Shown: piece after piece, positions 41,507-48,732 of the stretch
Layout: each line of letters begins with the position of its first letter
Numbering within the stretch: position 1 is the stretch's first letter
Assembly (NCBI RefSeq): GCF_001590795.1
Contig: NZ_JXDL01000001.1
Location: 5,669,461 to 5,718,192, forward strand
DNA: 48,732 bases
Reading direction: 5' to 3'
Origin: Bradyrhizobium sp. AT1
Lineage (GTDB): Bacteria; Pseudomonadota; Alphaproteobacteria; Rhizobiales; Xanthobacteraceae
Translations under genes and position numbers: made by a program
The notes under the pieces: model-generated
What the model saw: the letters and a program-made list of their open reading frames with translations, nothing else
Database searches by the model: none
What the model was told of the DNA's origin: nothing

Positions 41507-42431
41507 CGGCGGTCGTGACGCCGTGGCCGGCATAGTGCCGGCCAGCGACGCCTGGTTGGGTGCCATTGCGCTGATCGGCTTCATCCTGGTGGCGACCGCG
41601 CAAGCCTCCAATCAGGTTCTGGCGCGCGGGCTCGCCGGCTCCGTTCCGCCCTTCGCGCTCGCTTTCTTCCGCTGGGGCATCGTCGCCATCGGGCTCGCGC
41701 CGATCGCGCTGAGGGAGATTCGTGAGGGCCGCGTGACGCTCGGCCGAAACATCTGGCCGATCCTCGCCGCCGGCTTCATGGGCATGTTCCTGTGCGGCGG
41801 TCCGGTCTATGTCGCCGGCGTGTCGACGACGGCGATCCACATCGCGCTGATCATGGCGCTGTCGCCGATCGTGGTGCTGCTGATCTCGGCCCTGCGCGGC
41901 ATCGAGCATGTCGGCCCGCTGCAATGGCTCGGCACGGCGCTGGCGCTCGCAGGAGCGCTGCTCATCATCTCCGGCGGCCATCCGCAGACGCTGATCGAGC
42001 TTCAGACCGCGGCAGGCGACGGCCTCGTCGTGATCGCGATGCTCGGCTGGTCCGGCTATACGCTGCTGCAATCGCGCGCCGCGCCAAAGGCGTCGCTGCT
42101 CGCACGCATCAGCCTGTTCTCCGCCGCCGGCGCGTTGTTCTCGCTGCCACCAGCGGCCATGGAGATGTGGGCGAGGCCGGGCGAGGTCTTCAGCACCAAG
42201 GCGCTGTCGGCCTATGTCTTCGCCGGGATCGTTCCCGGCCTGCTCGCCTATGCCGGCTTTGCCTGGCTCGGCGGCAAGTTCGGCTCGGTGCGAACCTCGC
42301 TCGTGCTCTATCTCGGGCCGGTCGCAAGCGCGCTATTGTCTTTCGCCATTCTCGGCGAACCGCCGAAGCTGATCCATCTCTTCGGCGGTTTGCTGATCCT
42401 GGGCGGCGTCTGGGCCAGCCTGCGCCGCTAG
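41475..42431 (+). CDS. EamA-domain (DMT superfamily) transporter
   Basis: 318 residues, ten predicted helices as two EamA repeats: first half VPPFALAFFRWGIVAIGLAP and IHIALIMALSPIVVLLISAL, second half ISLFSAAGALFSLPPAAMEM and SLVLYLGPVASALLSFAILG. Both halves have the family end pattern (LGTALALAGALLIISGG, FGGLLILGGVWASLRR). It probably exports metabolites or amino acids. It follows the small membrane gene with a 32-base overlap. Confidence 0.92.
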   Translation: MGEELGKETSDGGRDAVAGIVPASDAWLGAIALIGFILVATAQASNQVLARGLAGSVPPFALAFFRWGIVAIGLAPIALREIREGRVTLGRNIWPILAAGFMGMFLCGGPVYVAGVSTTAIHIALIMALSPIVVLLISALRGIEHVGPLQWLGTALALAGALLIISGGHPQTLIELQTAAGDGLVVIAMLGWSGYTLLQSRAAPKASLLARISLFSAAGALFSLPPAAMEMWARPGEVFSTKALSAYVFAGIVPGLLAYAGFAWLGGKFGSVRTSLVLYLGPVASALLSFAILGEPPKLIHLFGGLLILGGVWASLRR

Positions 42432-42557
42432 TTCCATCCGCACGCGTGCCGGTGCATCCGCAGGAACCATCGGGTCTCGTGAACATTCTGATGGAGGGGT
42501 TGCGGCGGGCCCGGCTCGCGTGCGCTCGCAATGTTCGCCTCTGGCGCTGGGGGAGCT

Positions 42558-42722
42558 GTGAGTACAGTCATAGAGAACCTGCTGTTGCGGAAGCAGAAGC
42601 TCGTGGAGCAGCTCGAAAAGGCGCCGTCGGTCGAGGATCGCGACAAGATCGAGCACCAGCTCGAGCAGATCAACACCGCGCTGGATTTTCTGGACAGGCC
42701 GGGATCGAAGGACGCGAAATAG
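42558..42722 (+). CDS. 54-residue helical protein
   Basis: GTG 42558 is chosen because STVIENLLLRKQKLVEQLEK fits the start of similar small rhizobial proteins I recall; an ATG at 42531 gives a longer form. The product is all helical and coiled-coil-like (DRDKIEHQLEQINTALDFLD) and cytoplasmic. Function unknown. It ends 6 bases before the convergent GntR gene. Confidence 0.6.
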   Translation: MSTVIENLLLRKQKLVEQLEKAPSVEDRDKIEHQLEQINTALDFLDRPGSKDAK

Positions 42723-42728
42723 CCGCGC

Positions 42729-43409
42729 TCAATCCACCGTAGATGTCTCGACCTTCAAAGCCCTGGCGTAGACCACGCCTGAATTGGTGATGTGCGTTGT
42801 CATCAATTCTTCGAAGGCGGCGAACTCCCCGCGCGCGAACAGATCGAGCAGCTTGCGATGCTCGTCGAACGAGGTGCGGGTGCGCACGTCGATCGGCGAG
42901 GTCAGATTGGTGCGGAGCGCGGCGACGCGGCCCGAGACCAGCTGATAGGATTCGGCGAGGTAGCGGTTGCCGCAATGGGCGAACAGCGCCTCGTGAAAGG
43001 CGGCATCGGCGCGGCCATAGGCGACGTTGTCCTTTGCCGCGACCGCCGGCTCCATCGCCGCGATCGCCTCGCCCATCGACGCCATCGCGCCGTCGCGATC
43101 GTGACGGAAGGCAAGCTCGGCGGCTTTCGGCTCGAGCGCGATGCGGAAGGTGCAGAGCGCCGAGATATCATCCGCACTCGGCGTAAAGACAAAACTGCCG
43201 ACCTGCGGACGGATCACCACGAGGCCTTGGGCCTGCAACTGGCCCATCGCCTCGCGCACCGGGGTGCGGCTGACGCCAAAGGAATTCGCCACCATCTCCT
43301 CGGAGATGGCGGCCCCCAGCGCGAACTCGCCGTCGATGATCGCCTGCCGCAGCCGCTGCATCACCCGCTGCGACAGCGATTTCGGCGTATCGAGCTTGAG
43401 CGAGCGCAT
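42729..43409 (-). CDS. GntR-family regulator (FCD/FadR subfamily)
   Basis: 226 residues. The N-terminal wHTH is SLSQRVMQRLRQAIIDGEFA and FGVSRTPVREAMGQLQAQGL; the C-terminal helical FCD domain has FRIALEPKAAELAF, YGRADAAFHEALFAHCGN and FDEHRKLLDLFARGEFAAFE with the His ligands for a metal. It lies 9 bases after the FAD oxidase gene in one operon, and a TTGTA-N-TACAA operator lies at 44897. It is expected to repress both this operon and the divergent lyase until a hydroxy- or keto-acid ligand is bound. Confidence 0.93.
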   Translation of the reverse strand: MRSLKLDTPKSLSQRVMQRLRQAIIDGEFALGAAISEEMVANSFGVSRTPVREAMGQLQAQGLVVIRPQVGSFVFTPSADDISALCTFRIALEPKAAELAFRHDRDGAMASMGEAIAAMEPAVAAKDNVAYGRADAAFHEALFAHCGNRYLAESYQLVSGRVAALRTNLTSPIDVRTRTSFDEHRKLLDLFARGEFAAFEELMTTHITNSGVVYARALKVETSTVD

Positions 43410-43418
43410 TTGCCTGTC

Positions 43419-44831
43419 TCAGACCACCTTGCCGGGATTGAGCAGCTGGTCCGGATCGAGCGCCGCTTTCAGCGTCCGCATCAGCGCGATCTCGGCTTCG
43501 CTCCGGGCATGGCCCAGCCATTTCTTCTTCAAGGTGCCGATGCCGTGCTCGGCAGAGACGCTGCCGCCGAGCTCGCGCACCAGTCCGTAGATGATCGCGT
43601 CCATCTCTTCCTTCGGCTGCTGCTCGACGGCAAGGCCGGTGACCCAGGAGACGAGGTGCAGATTGCCGTCGCCGATATGGCCGTAATAGACGCTTTCGCA
43701 GCCCTTGATGCCGGCAGCCAGCGCCGCCTTGCAGCGCGTGGCGAACTCGTCCATCCGGGCCACCGCAAGGCCGATGTCGTAGGAGATGTGCGGCCCCAGC
43801 ACCTGGCCGAACTCGGCGCAGATGTCGCGCACGCGCCAGAAGCTTTGCGTCTGCGCCAGCGATTGCGCCACGGCGGCATCCGCCAGTAGCCCGCGCTCCA
43901 TCAGCTCTTCGAGCCAGGCCTGGAAGCGCGGCGCGTCGACGCTTTCGTCGGTGCCTTGCGCTTCCACCAGCACGTAGAGGCCCTGGTTAGCTGCGACCGG
44001 CGGCTTCACGCCGGCGCGGGTCGTGATCACGTCCCAATAGTCCGGCCACATCACCTCGAAGGCCGACAGCAGCGGGCCGAGCCCGCTGCGCGCCGCGCCG
44101 AGCAGCGCGACCACCGCGGCATAATCGTTCAGCGCGCAGAGCGCGGCCATGGTCGAGCGCGGCTTCGGAAACAGCTTCAGCACCACGCGGGTGATGATGC
44201 CGAGCGTGCCTTCTGAGCCGATGAAGAGATGCTTGAGGTCATAGCCCGCATTGTTCTTCATCAGCTTGTTGAGGCTGGTGATGATTGTGCCGTCGGGCAG
44301 CACCACTTCGAGACCGAGCACCAGCTCGCGCGTCATGCCGTAGCGGATCACGCGGTTGCCGCCGGCATTGGTTGAGAGATTGCCGCCGATCGCGCAGGAG
44401 CCGCGCGAGCCGAGGTCGAGCGGAAAGAAGAAGCCGGCTTCATCCGCGGCTTTCTGAATTGTCTCCAGCGGCGTTCCGGCCTTCACCGTCATCGTCATCG
44501 ACGCCGGATCGATCTCCTCGATGCCGGTCATGCGCTCCATCGAGATCGCGACCCAGCCGGCCTCGGGCGAGGCGCCGCGGCACAGTCCGGTCAGTCCGCC
44601 CTGCGGCACGAACGGCAGACGCGCCTGCCGGCAGGTCGCGATCGCTTCCGCCACGCCTTGCGCGTCGACGGGGCGGATCACCGCCAGCGGCGTCTGCGGC
44701 AGGCTCGCGCTCCAGTCGTTGCAATTGCGCGCGGGCACGTCGGTGCCGATCAACACGGCGGCCGCGCCGAGCTTGTCGCGCAGGGCGCCGAGCAATTGGT
44801 CGGGTCGCCCGATGGGGGTCACCATGTTCAT
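43419..44831 (-). CDS. FAD-linked D-2-hydroxyacid dehydrogenase (GlcD/D-lactate dehydrogenase type)
   Basis: 470 residues from ATG 44831 behind GAGGAGG; the longer reading to 44948 runs over the operator. FAD-binding domain: FVPQGGLTGLCRGASPEAGW, SRGSCAIGGNLSTNAGGNRV and YDLKHLFIGSEGTLGIITRV. C-terminal oxidase domain: YYGHIGDGNLHL with the catalytic His pair region, and SAEHGIGTLKKKWL. It oxidises a D-2-hydroxyacid to the 2-keto acid, passing electrons to the quinone pool or another acceptor. The nearby lyase may use or make this keto acid. Confidence 0.93.
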   Translation of the reverse strand: MNMVTPIGRPDQLLGALRDKLGAAAVLIGTDVPARNCNDWSASLPQTPLAVIRPVDAQGVAEAIATCRQARLPFVPQGGLTGLCRGASPEAGWVAISMERMTGIEEIDPASMTMTVKAGTPLETIQKAADEAGFFFPLDLGSRGSCAIGGNLSTNAGGNRVIRYGMTRELVLGLEVVLPDGTIITSLNKLMKNNAGYDLKHLFIGSEGTLGIITRVVLKLFPKPRSTMAALCALNDYAAVVALLGAARSGLGPLLSAFEVMWPDYWDVITTRAGVKPPVAANQGLYVLVEAQGTDESVDAPRFQAWLEELMERGLLADAAVAQSLAQTQSFWRVRDICAEFGQVLGPHISYDIGLAVARMDEFATRCKAALAAGIKGCESVYYGHIGDGNLHLVSWVTGLAVEQQPKEEMDAIIYGLVRELGGSVSAEHGIGTLKKKWLGHARSEAEIALMRTLKAALDPDQLLNPGKVV

Positions 44832-44896
44832 GCGAGACCTCCTCAATATTTGGCTGCGCCCATGCGCGCCGTGCCGCCGGAAAGGATTTGCGTGTC

Positions 44897-44917
44897 TCTT
44901 GTATGTAAGGTACAAGA
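44897..44917. promoter_or_regulatory. Predicted GntR (FCD-type) operator
   Basis: TCTTGTA (44897-44903), 7-base spacer, TACAAGA (44911-44917) is a perfect inverted repeat between the divergent oxidase and lyase genes. The TTGT-N-ACAA type matches operators of FadR/FCD-subfamily GntR regulators. It is well placed to control both directions. Confidence 0.78.
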
Positions 44918-45009
44918 TGAAAAGTAAAGCAAAAACAAGGCCCGGCACAGTTCCGTAAGATCGTTGGAGATCAGAGGATTAGGTCGGGATCGAAGCAAAG
45001 GGCAGTGTG

Positions 45010-45894
45010 ATGACCGAGGCAATTCGCGGGTTCTGGGTGGCATCGGCGACGCCGCTGGCGGCGGACGGCAGCGTGGACTCCGCAAAGCTCGCGGCGCATG
45101 CCAAGCAGCTCTTCGGCAAGGGTGTCGACGGCGTCGTGCTGTTCGGCACCACGGGCGAGGGCACCTCTTTCAATGTCGCCGAGCGTCTCGCGACCATCGA
45201 AGCCGTGCTCAAGGCCGGCGTTGCGCCGGAGCGCATCGGCATCGGCGGCGGCTTTCCCGCCATCACCGACAGCATCGCCCTGACGCGCGCCGTGCTCGGC
45301 TTCGGCCTGCGTCACGTGCTGGTGCTGCCGCCCTATTTCGACCGCAGCGTCACGCCTGAAGGCATCGAGGATGCCTTTGCTGCGATCATCGACGGCGTCG
45401 CCGACGATCGGTTGCGCGCCTATCTCTATCACATCCCGCAGACGTCGGGCGTTGCGATCCCCACGACCGTCGCTGCGAACCTGCGCAAGCGTTACGGCAA
45501 GGTGGTCGCGGGCCTGAAAGACTCCAGCGGCGACTTCAAGCAGTTCCAGGCCTTCCGCGCCGCCGCTCCCGAACTTGCCATCACCGTCGGCAACGAAGCT
45601 GATATCACCCGCGCGATCGCCACCGGCGGCGCCGGCACCATCTGCGGCATGGCCAATGCCGTGCCGGCGCTGGTCAAGGGCATGGTCGAGGGCAAGGACG
45701 TCGAAGCGCGCATGCAGGCCGCGATCGACATCGTGCTGAAGACGGCCTCGTTCACCGCGACGCTGAAGGCCATTCTGGCGGCACAGACCGGCGATGCCGC
45801 CTGGCAGCGCGTGCGCCCGCCGCTGCGCGCCTCGTCCGACGGCGCCGCGCTCAAGCGCAAGCTCGACGAATTGACGGCTCCCGCCATCGCGTGA
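45010..45894 (+). CDS. DapA-family lyase/aldolase (DHDPS superfamily)
   Basis: 294 residues from ATG 45010; a GTG lies at 45007. The class I aldolase fold shows VLFGTTGEGTSFNVAERLAT (GTTGE substrate loop), RAYLYHIPQTSG with Tyr140 and VVAGLKDSSGDFK with the Schiff-base Lys170. It is probably a pyruvate-dependent 2-keto-acid lyase, not lysine-pathway DHDPS. The context (GntR, FAD hydroxyacid oxidase) suggests catabolism of a sugar acid or hydroxy acid. Substrate not predictable from these motifs. Confidence 0.9.
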   Translation: MTEAIRGFWVASATPLAADGSVDSAKLAAHAKQLFGKGVDGVVLFGTTGEGTSFNVAERLATIEAVLKAGVAPERIGIGGGFPAITDSIALTRAVLGFGLRHVLVLPPYFDRSVTPEGIEDAFAAIIDGVADDRLRAYLYHIPQTSGVAIPTTVAANLRKRYGKVVAGLKDSSGDFKQFQAFRAAAPELAITVGNEADITRAIATGGAGTICGMANAVPALVKGMVEGKDVEARMQAAIDIVLKTASFTATLKAILAAQTGDAAWQRVRPPLRASSDGAALKRKLDELTAPAIA

Positions 45895-45913
45895 GATCGC
45901 ACAAGATCGTGAT

Positions 45914-45940
45914 ACGTCGCCGCGAACTCGCGCGCGACGT
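45914..45940 (+). terminator. Strong hairpin after the lyase gene
   Basis: ACGTCGC-CGCG (45914-45924), loop AACT, CGCG-c-GCGACGT (45929-45940): eleven pairs with one bulged base. It starts 20 bases past the lyase stop. No T-run follows, so it may work through Rho or protect the mRNA end. Confidence 0.5.
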
Positions 45941-45993
45941 GTCGCCGTTGCCATGGCGACAATTGCAGATTGCCGTTCGGTGCCGATCCGTTC

Positions 45994-46007
45994 TTAGAAC
46001 GATTCAA
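45994..46007. promoter_or_regulatory. ICE-like (Irr) iron control element
   Basis: TTAGAA (45994-45999), CGA, TTCAA (46003-46007) resembles the Bradyrhizobium iron control element (TTTAGAA-N3-TTCTAAA-type) bound by Irr. It lies 100 bases before a TonB-dependent siderophore receptor, the expected kind of target. One arm is imperfect. Confidence 0.55.
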
Positions 46008-46106
46008 CACTAGAGCGATTCAAAGCCGCCCGCAGTTCTCTTCACGTGCCACGACTGTTAGACGCGCGAGCTTCAATGCCGTGTCTGACCTGGAAGTGAA
46101 TCGAAC

Positions 46107-48431
46107 GTGCGTGCTCATCCGAATGGCCTCCGCGTCGGTGGCCATCGTCATCTCGCCGGCAAGCGCCGCGCAAATCTTCTCATTGGAGCAGCCGTGCTGC
46201 TCGCCGAATGTCCCTCCACGACGACGATCGCGCAGGCGCAATCGGCGCTGCCGCCGGTGACGGTGGAGGCGCCGACACAACGGCCGAAACCGGCGCGCAC
46301 ATCCGAGCAGTCCCCACGCCGCACGCAGACCGCGGCGCGCCAGCGCGATCGCAATCCTGCGCCCGCAGCGCCGACGCTCTCGGAGCGCGCGGCCGCGGAA
46401 GCCGCCGCGCAGCAGGCGGCAAAGCTCGGCTACCGCGCGATGCCGAGTTCGACCACGCTGCGCAGCGGCGCCTCGCCGCTCGACACTTCGCAAGCCGTCA
46501 ACGTCGTGCCCGAGCAGGTGTTGAAGGACCAGCTCCCGCGCAACATCGACGACGCGCTCATCAACGTCTCCGGCATCACCCAGACCAACACGCTCGCGGG
46601 CAGCCAGGACGCGGTGATCCGCCGCGGCTTCGGCGACAACCGCGACGGCTCGATCATGCGCAACGGCATGCCGCTGGTGCAAGGGCGCAGCTTCAATCCC
46701 GCCGTCGAAAGCGTCGAGGTGCTGAAAGGGCCGGCCTCGCTGCTCTACGGCATCATGGATCCCGGTGGCATCGTCAACACCATCAGCAAGCGGCCGGAGC
46801 TCTACCAGCACGGTTCGGTCACGCTGCTCGGTTCGGCCTTCAGCGCTTCCAAGACCGGCGCCGACGGCCTCCTCGACGTCACCGGCCCGATCGGCGACCA
46901 GGGGCTCGCCTATCGCTTCATCGGCTACGGCGTCAGCGAAGACTATTGGCGCAATTTCGGCCGGCACCGCGAGCTGCTGGTGGCGCCGTCGCTGGCCTGG
47001 TACGGCCAGGACACCACGATGCAGCTCAACTACGAGCACCGCGAGTTCATCTACCCATTCGATCGCGGCACGGCGTTCAATCCAGTGACCAAGTCACCGC
47101 TCGCGGTGCCCGCCACCCGCCGGCTCGACGAGCCCTTCAACAACACCTGGGGTACGTCGGACCTGATCCAGGCCTCGGTCGAGCATCGCTTCAACCAGGA
47201 TTGGAAACTCTACGCCGGTTACAGCTACAACACCGAAACTTTCAGTGCCAACCAGCTTCGCATCACCAGCATCGACTTCGCCACCGGCGCTGAGAAGCGC
47301 AGCAATGACGGCACGGGAAGCTCGCTCAGCAACGTCAGCTATGGAACGTCCTACGTTTCAGGCGGCTTCTGGCTAGGCAACATGCGTAATGAGGTGGTGT
47401 TTGGTGGCGACGGTCAGTATCGCACGATCTACCGTGACACTCTGATCCGGCAGTCAACGCCCAACTTCAATGTCTACAATCCCGTCTACGGGTTGATCGG
47501 GCCAGGGACGACGCCGTCGAACCCCGACAGCGCCCAGACCGACAAGCTTGGCCAGTGGTCGCTGTTCGTCCAGGACACGTTGCATCTGACCGAGCGGCTC
47601 GCGCTGGTTGGCGGCGCGCGCTACATGGACTATGACCAGCTCGCGGGGCGCGGAAAGCCGTTCAACACCAATACCAACGTGTCCCAGGACAAGGTGCTGC
47701 CCCTCGGCGGCGCCATCTTCAAGCTGACCGACCAGATCTCGCTCTATGCGAGCTACACTCAATCGCTGAAGCCGAACTCGACGATTGCGCCGATCGGCGT
47801 GGTGATCGATTCCAACGTCGCTCCGGAAGAGGGCGTATCGTACGAGACCGGCGTCAAGTTCGATCTGAACAAGCGCATCTCCGGCACGCTGGCGGTCTAC
47901 GATCTCGACAAGAAGAACGTACAGACGACGAAGACGAACAGCGCGGGCATCGTGGAGCTTCACACCGTCGGTCGTGCCCACTCGCGCGGCGTCGAGCTGG
48001 ACGTCACCGGCAGGCTCACCGACAGTTGGGCCTTGATCGGCAGCTATGGCTATACCGATGCCCGCGTGACGGCGTCCGAGGATGCGACGCTGCTCGGCAG
48101 GAAGCTGCAGAACGTCGCCCTGAACACCGCATCGCTCTATCTGGTCTACGACTTCGGCACGGCATTGCCGGGTCAACTTCGCGTCGGCGGCGGTGCGCGC
48201 TACGTTGGTGATCGTCCCGGCGACTCCACCAACAGCTTCTTCCTGCCGTCCTATGTGGTCGCCGACATCTTTGCGACCTATGAGACGAAGTACCAGAACA
48301 CGCCGGTGATCTATCAGTTCAACGTCAAGAACCTGTTCGACACCGTCTATTATCCCTCCGCCGTCAACAATCTCAACGTGGCCATCGGCGATGCACGGCG
48401 CGTCTCGCTGTCGGCGACGGTGAAGTTCTAG
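46107..48431 (+). CDS. TonB-dependent siderophore receptor
   Basis: 774 residues from GTG 46107, after GGAAG; signal region (ANLLIGAAVLLAECPSTTTI) then TonB-box-like LPPVTVEAP and a Pro/Arg-rich linker. The plug domain is TSQAVNVVPEQVLKDQLPRN, VSGITQTNTLAG, VIRRGFGDNRDG and VEVLKGPASLLYGIMDPGGI, typical of ferrichrome/ferrioxamine-type receptors. The barrel ends RRVSLSATVKF with the aromatic terminal residue of outer-membrane barrels. It imports a ferric siderophore, powered by TonB-ExbBD. It is followed by a PepSY protein, a common partner. Confidence 0.93.
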   Translation: MRAHPNGLRVGGHRHLAGKRRANLLIGAAVLLAECPSTTTIAQAQSALPPVTVEAPTQRPKPARTSEQSPRRTQTAARQRDRNPAPAAPTLSERAAAEAAAQQAAKLGYRAMPSSTTLRSGASPLDTSQAVNVVPEQVLKDQLPRNIDDALINVSGITQTNTLAGSQDAVIRRGFGDNRDGSIMRNGMPLVQGRSFNPAVESVEVLKGPASLLYGIMDPGGIVNTISKRPELYQHGSVTLLGSAFSASKTGADGLLDVTGPIGDQGLAYRFIGYGVSEDYWRNFGRHRELLVAPSLAWYGQDTTMQLNYEHREFIYPFDRGTAFNPVTKSPLAVPATRRLDEPFNNTWGTSDLIQASVEHRFNQDWKLYAGYSYNTETFSANQLRITSIDFATGAEKRSNDGTGSSLSNVSYGTSYVSGGFWLGNMRNEVVFGGDGQYRTIYRDTLIRQSTPNFNVYNPVYGLIGPGTTPSNPDSAQTDKLGQWSLFVQDTLHLTERLALVGGARYMDYDQLAGRGKPFNTNTNVSQDKVLPLGGAIFKLTDQISLYASYTQSLKPNSTIAPIGVVIDSNVAPEEGVSYETGVKFDLNKRISGTLAVYDLDKKNVQTTKTNSAGIVELHTVGRAHSRGVELDVTGRLTDSWALIGSYGYTDARVTASEDATLLGRKLQNVALNTASLYLVYDFGTALPGQLRVGGGARYVGDRPGDSTNSFFLPSYVVADIFATYETKYQNTPVIYQFNVKNLFDTVYYPSAVNNLNVAIGDARRVSLSATVKF

Positions 48432-48433
48432 CC

Positions 48434-48732
48434 ATGGCAGTGCGGCGGCTGGGACACACCATCAAGGCGATCCTGTTCCAGGTCCATTCCGCCGCGGGCC
48501 TGGTCCTGGCGCTGCTGGTGTCCCTGATCGCGCTGACCGGCGCGATCATGAGTTTCGAGGACGAGATCGTCGATCATCTCAATGCCGGCATCATGCAGGT
48601 CGCGCCGCGTCAGGCGCCGAGGCTGATGCCGGACGAGCTGGTGGCGCGGCTGAAAGCAGGGCAGGACCTCGGCAAGGTCGCCGCCGTCACGCTGTCGAGC
48701 GATCCGTCGGCCGCGGTCCATGTCCGCTTCGG
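48434..48732 (+). CDS. PepSY-associated membrane protein, N-terminal part (cut by window edge)
   Basis: The frame opens at ATG 48434, 2 bases past the receptor stop, and runs to the window end without a stop (99 codons seen). The start FQVHSAAGLVLALLVSLIAL is the first helix of PepSY-TM proteins, with His in the helix as in the putative ferric reductase group, followed by TGAIMSFEDEIVDHLN. It probably reduces or releases iron from the imported siderophore. Only the beginning can be judged. Confidence 0.86.
   Translation, partial: MAVRRLGHTIKAILFQVHSAAGLVLALLVSLIALTGAIMSFEDEIVDHLNAGIMQVAPRQAPRLMPDELVARLKAGQDLGKVAAVTLSSDPSAAVHVRF

Overview
The window is high-GC chromosomal DNA of an alphaproteobacterium, most likely Bradyrhizobium or a close Nitrobacteraceae relative. 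Signs are the GC-rich codon use, the rpmH-rnpA-yidC order, many small exported proteins of types I associate with that genus (BA14K-like, DUF1236-like, KGDRL-type, Gly/Ser-rich), and an Irr/ICE-like box before a TonB receptor. This placement is from recognition, not a database search. I saw no insertion sequence, prophage, integrase or CRISPR array.

Layout. 0-1 kb: rpmH-rnpA-yidC on the minus strand behind a clear sigma70-type promoter. 1.2-5.3 kb: a membrane histidine kinase, a nested palindromic repeat, tRNA-Arg(ACG), QueD, a HigBA toxin-antitoxin pair with its own operator palindrome, and an exported protein with an internal duplication. 5.3-10.2 kb: an IclR regulator divergent from an enoyl-CoA hydratase/isomerase, ADP-forming acyl-CoA ligase and TctC-type binding protein. 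10.3-12.2 kb: small envelope proteins and two tandem Rnk-like genes. 12.7-16.4 kb: methyltransferase plus MDR dehydrogenase, then an MFS transporter divergent from a short LysR protein. 16.5-21.5 kb: a compact polysaccharide locus (Wzz/BY-kinase-like protein with a degenerate kinase domain, GH5 glycosidase, Wzy-like polymerase). 21.6-32.1 kb: many small exported or membrane proteins, including a family of Gly/Ser repeat proteins, with a Tat-type class V aminotransferase, an LLM flavoenzyme and a REC-HWE kinase. 32.3-35.1 kb: LysR divergent from a styrene-monooxygenase-like StyA/StyB pair. 35.1-42.7 kb: a methyltransferase, Rrf2 regulator, MFS and EamA transporters, ABM-type protein and YgiQ radical-SAM protein. 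42.7-45.9 kb: GntR and FAD-linked oxidase divergent from a DapA-family lyase across a GntR-type operator. 46.1 kb to the end: a TonB siderophore receptor and the start of a PepSY membrane protein.

Several units follow one plan: a local regulator beside a small catabolic operon with a palindrome between them (IclR at 6134, LysR at 33256, GntR at 44897). The least ordinary parts are the polysaccharide locus with its kinase-dead-looking co-polymerase, the Gly/Ser repeat-protein cluster with phased A-tracts, the tandem Rnk genes, and a predicted leaderless Rrf2 transcript. All operators and promoters are pattern calls made by eye.
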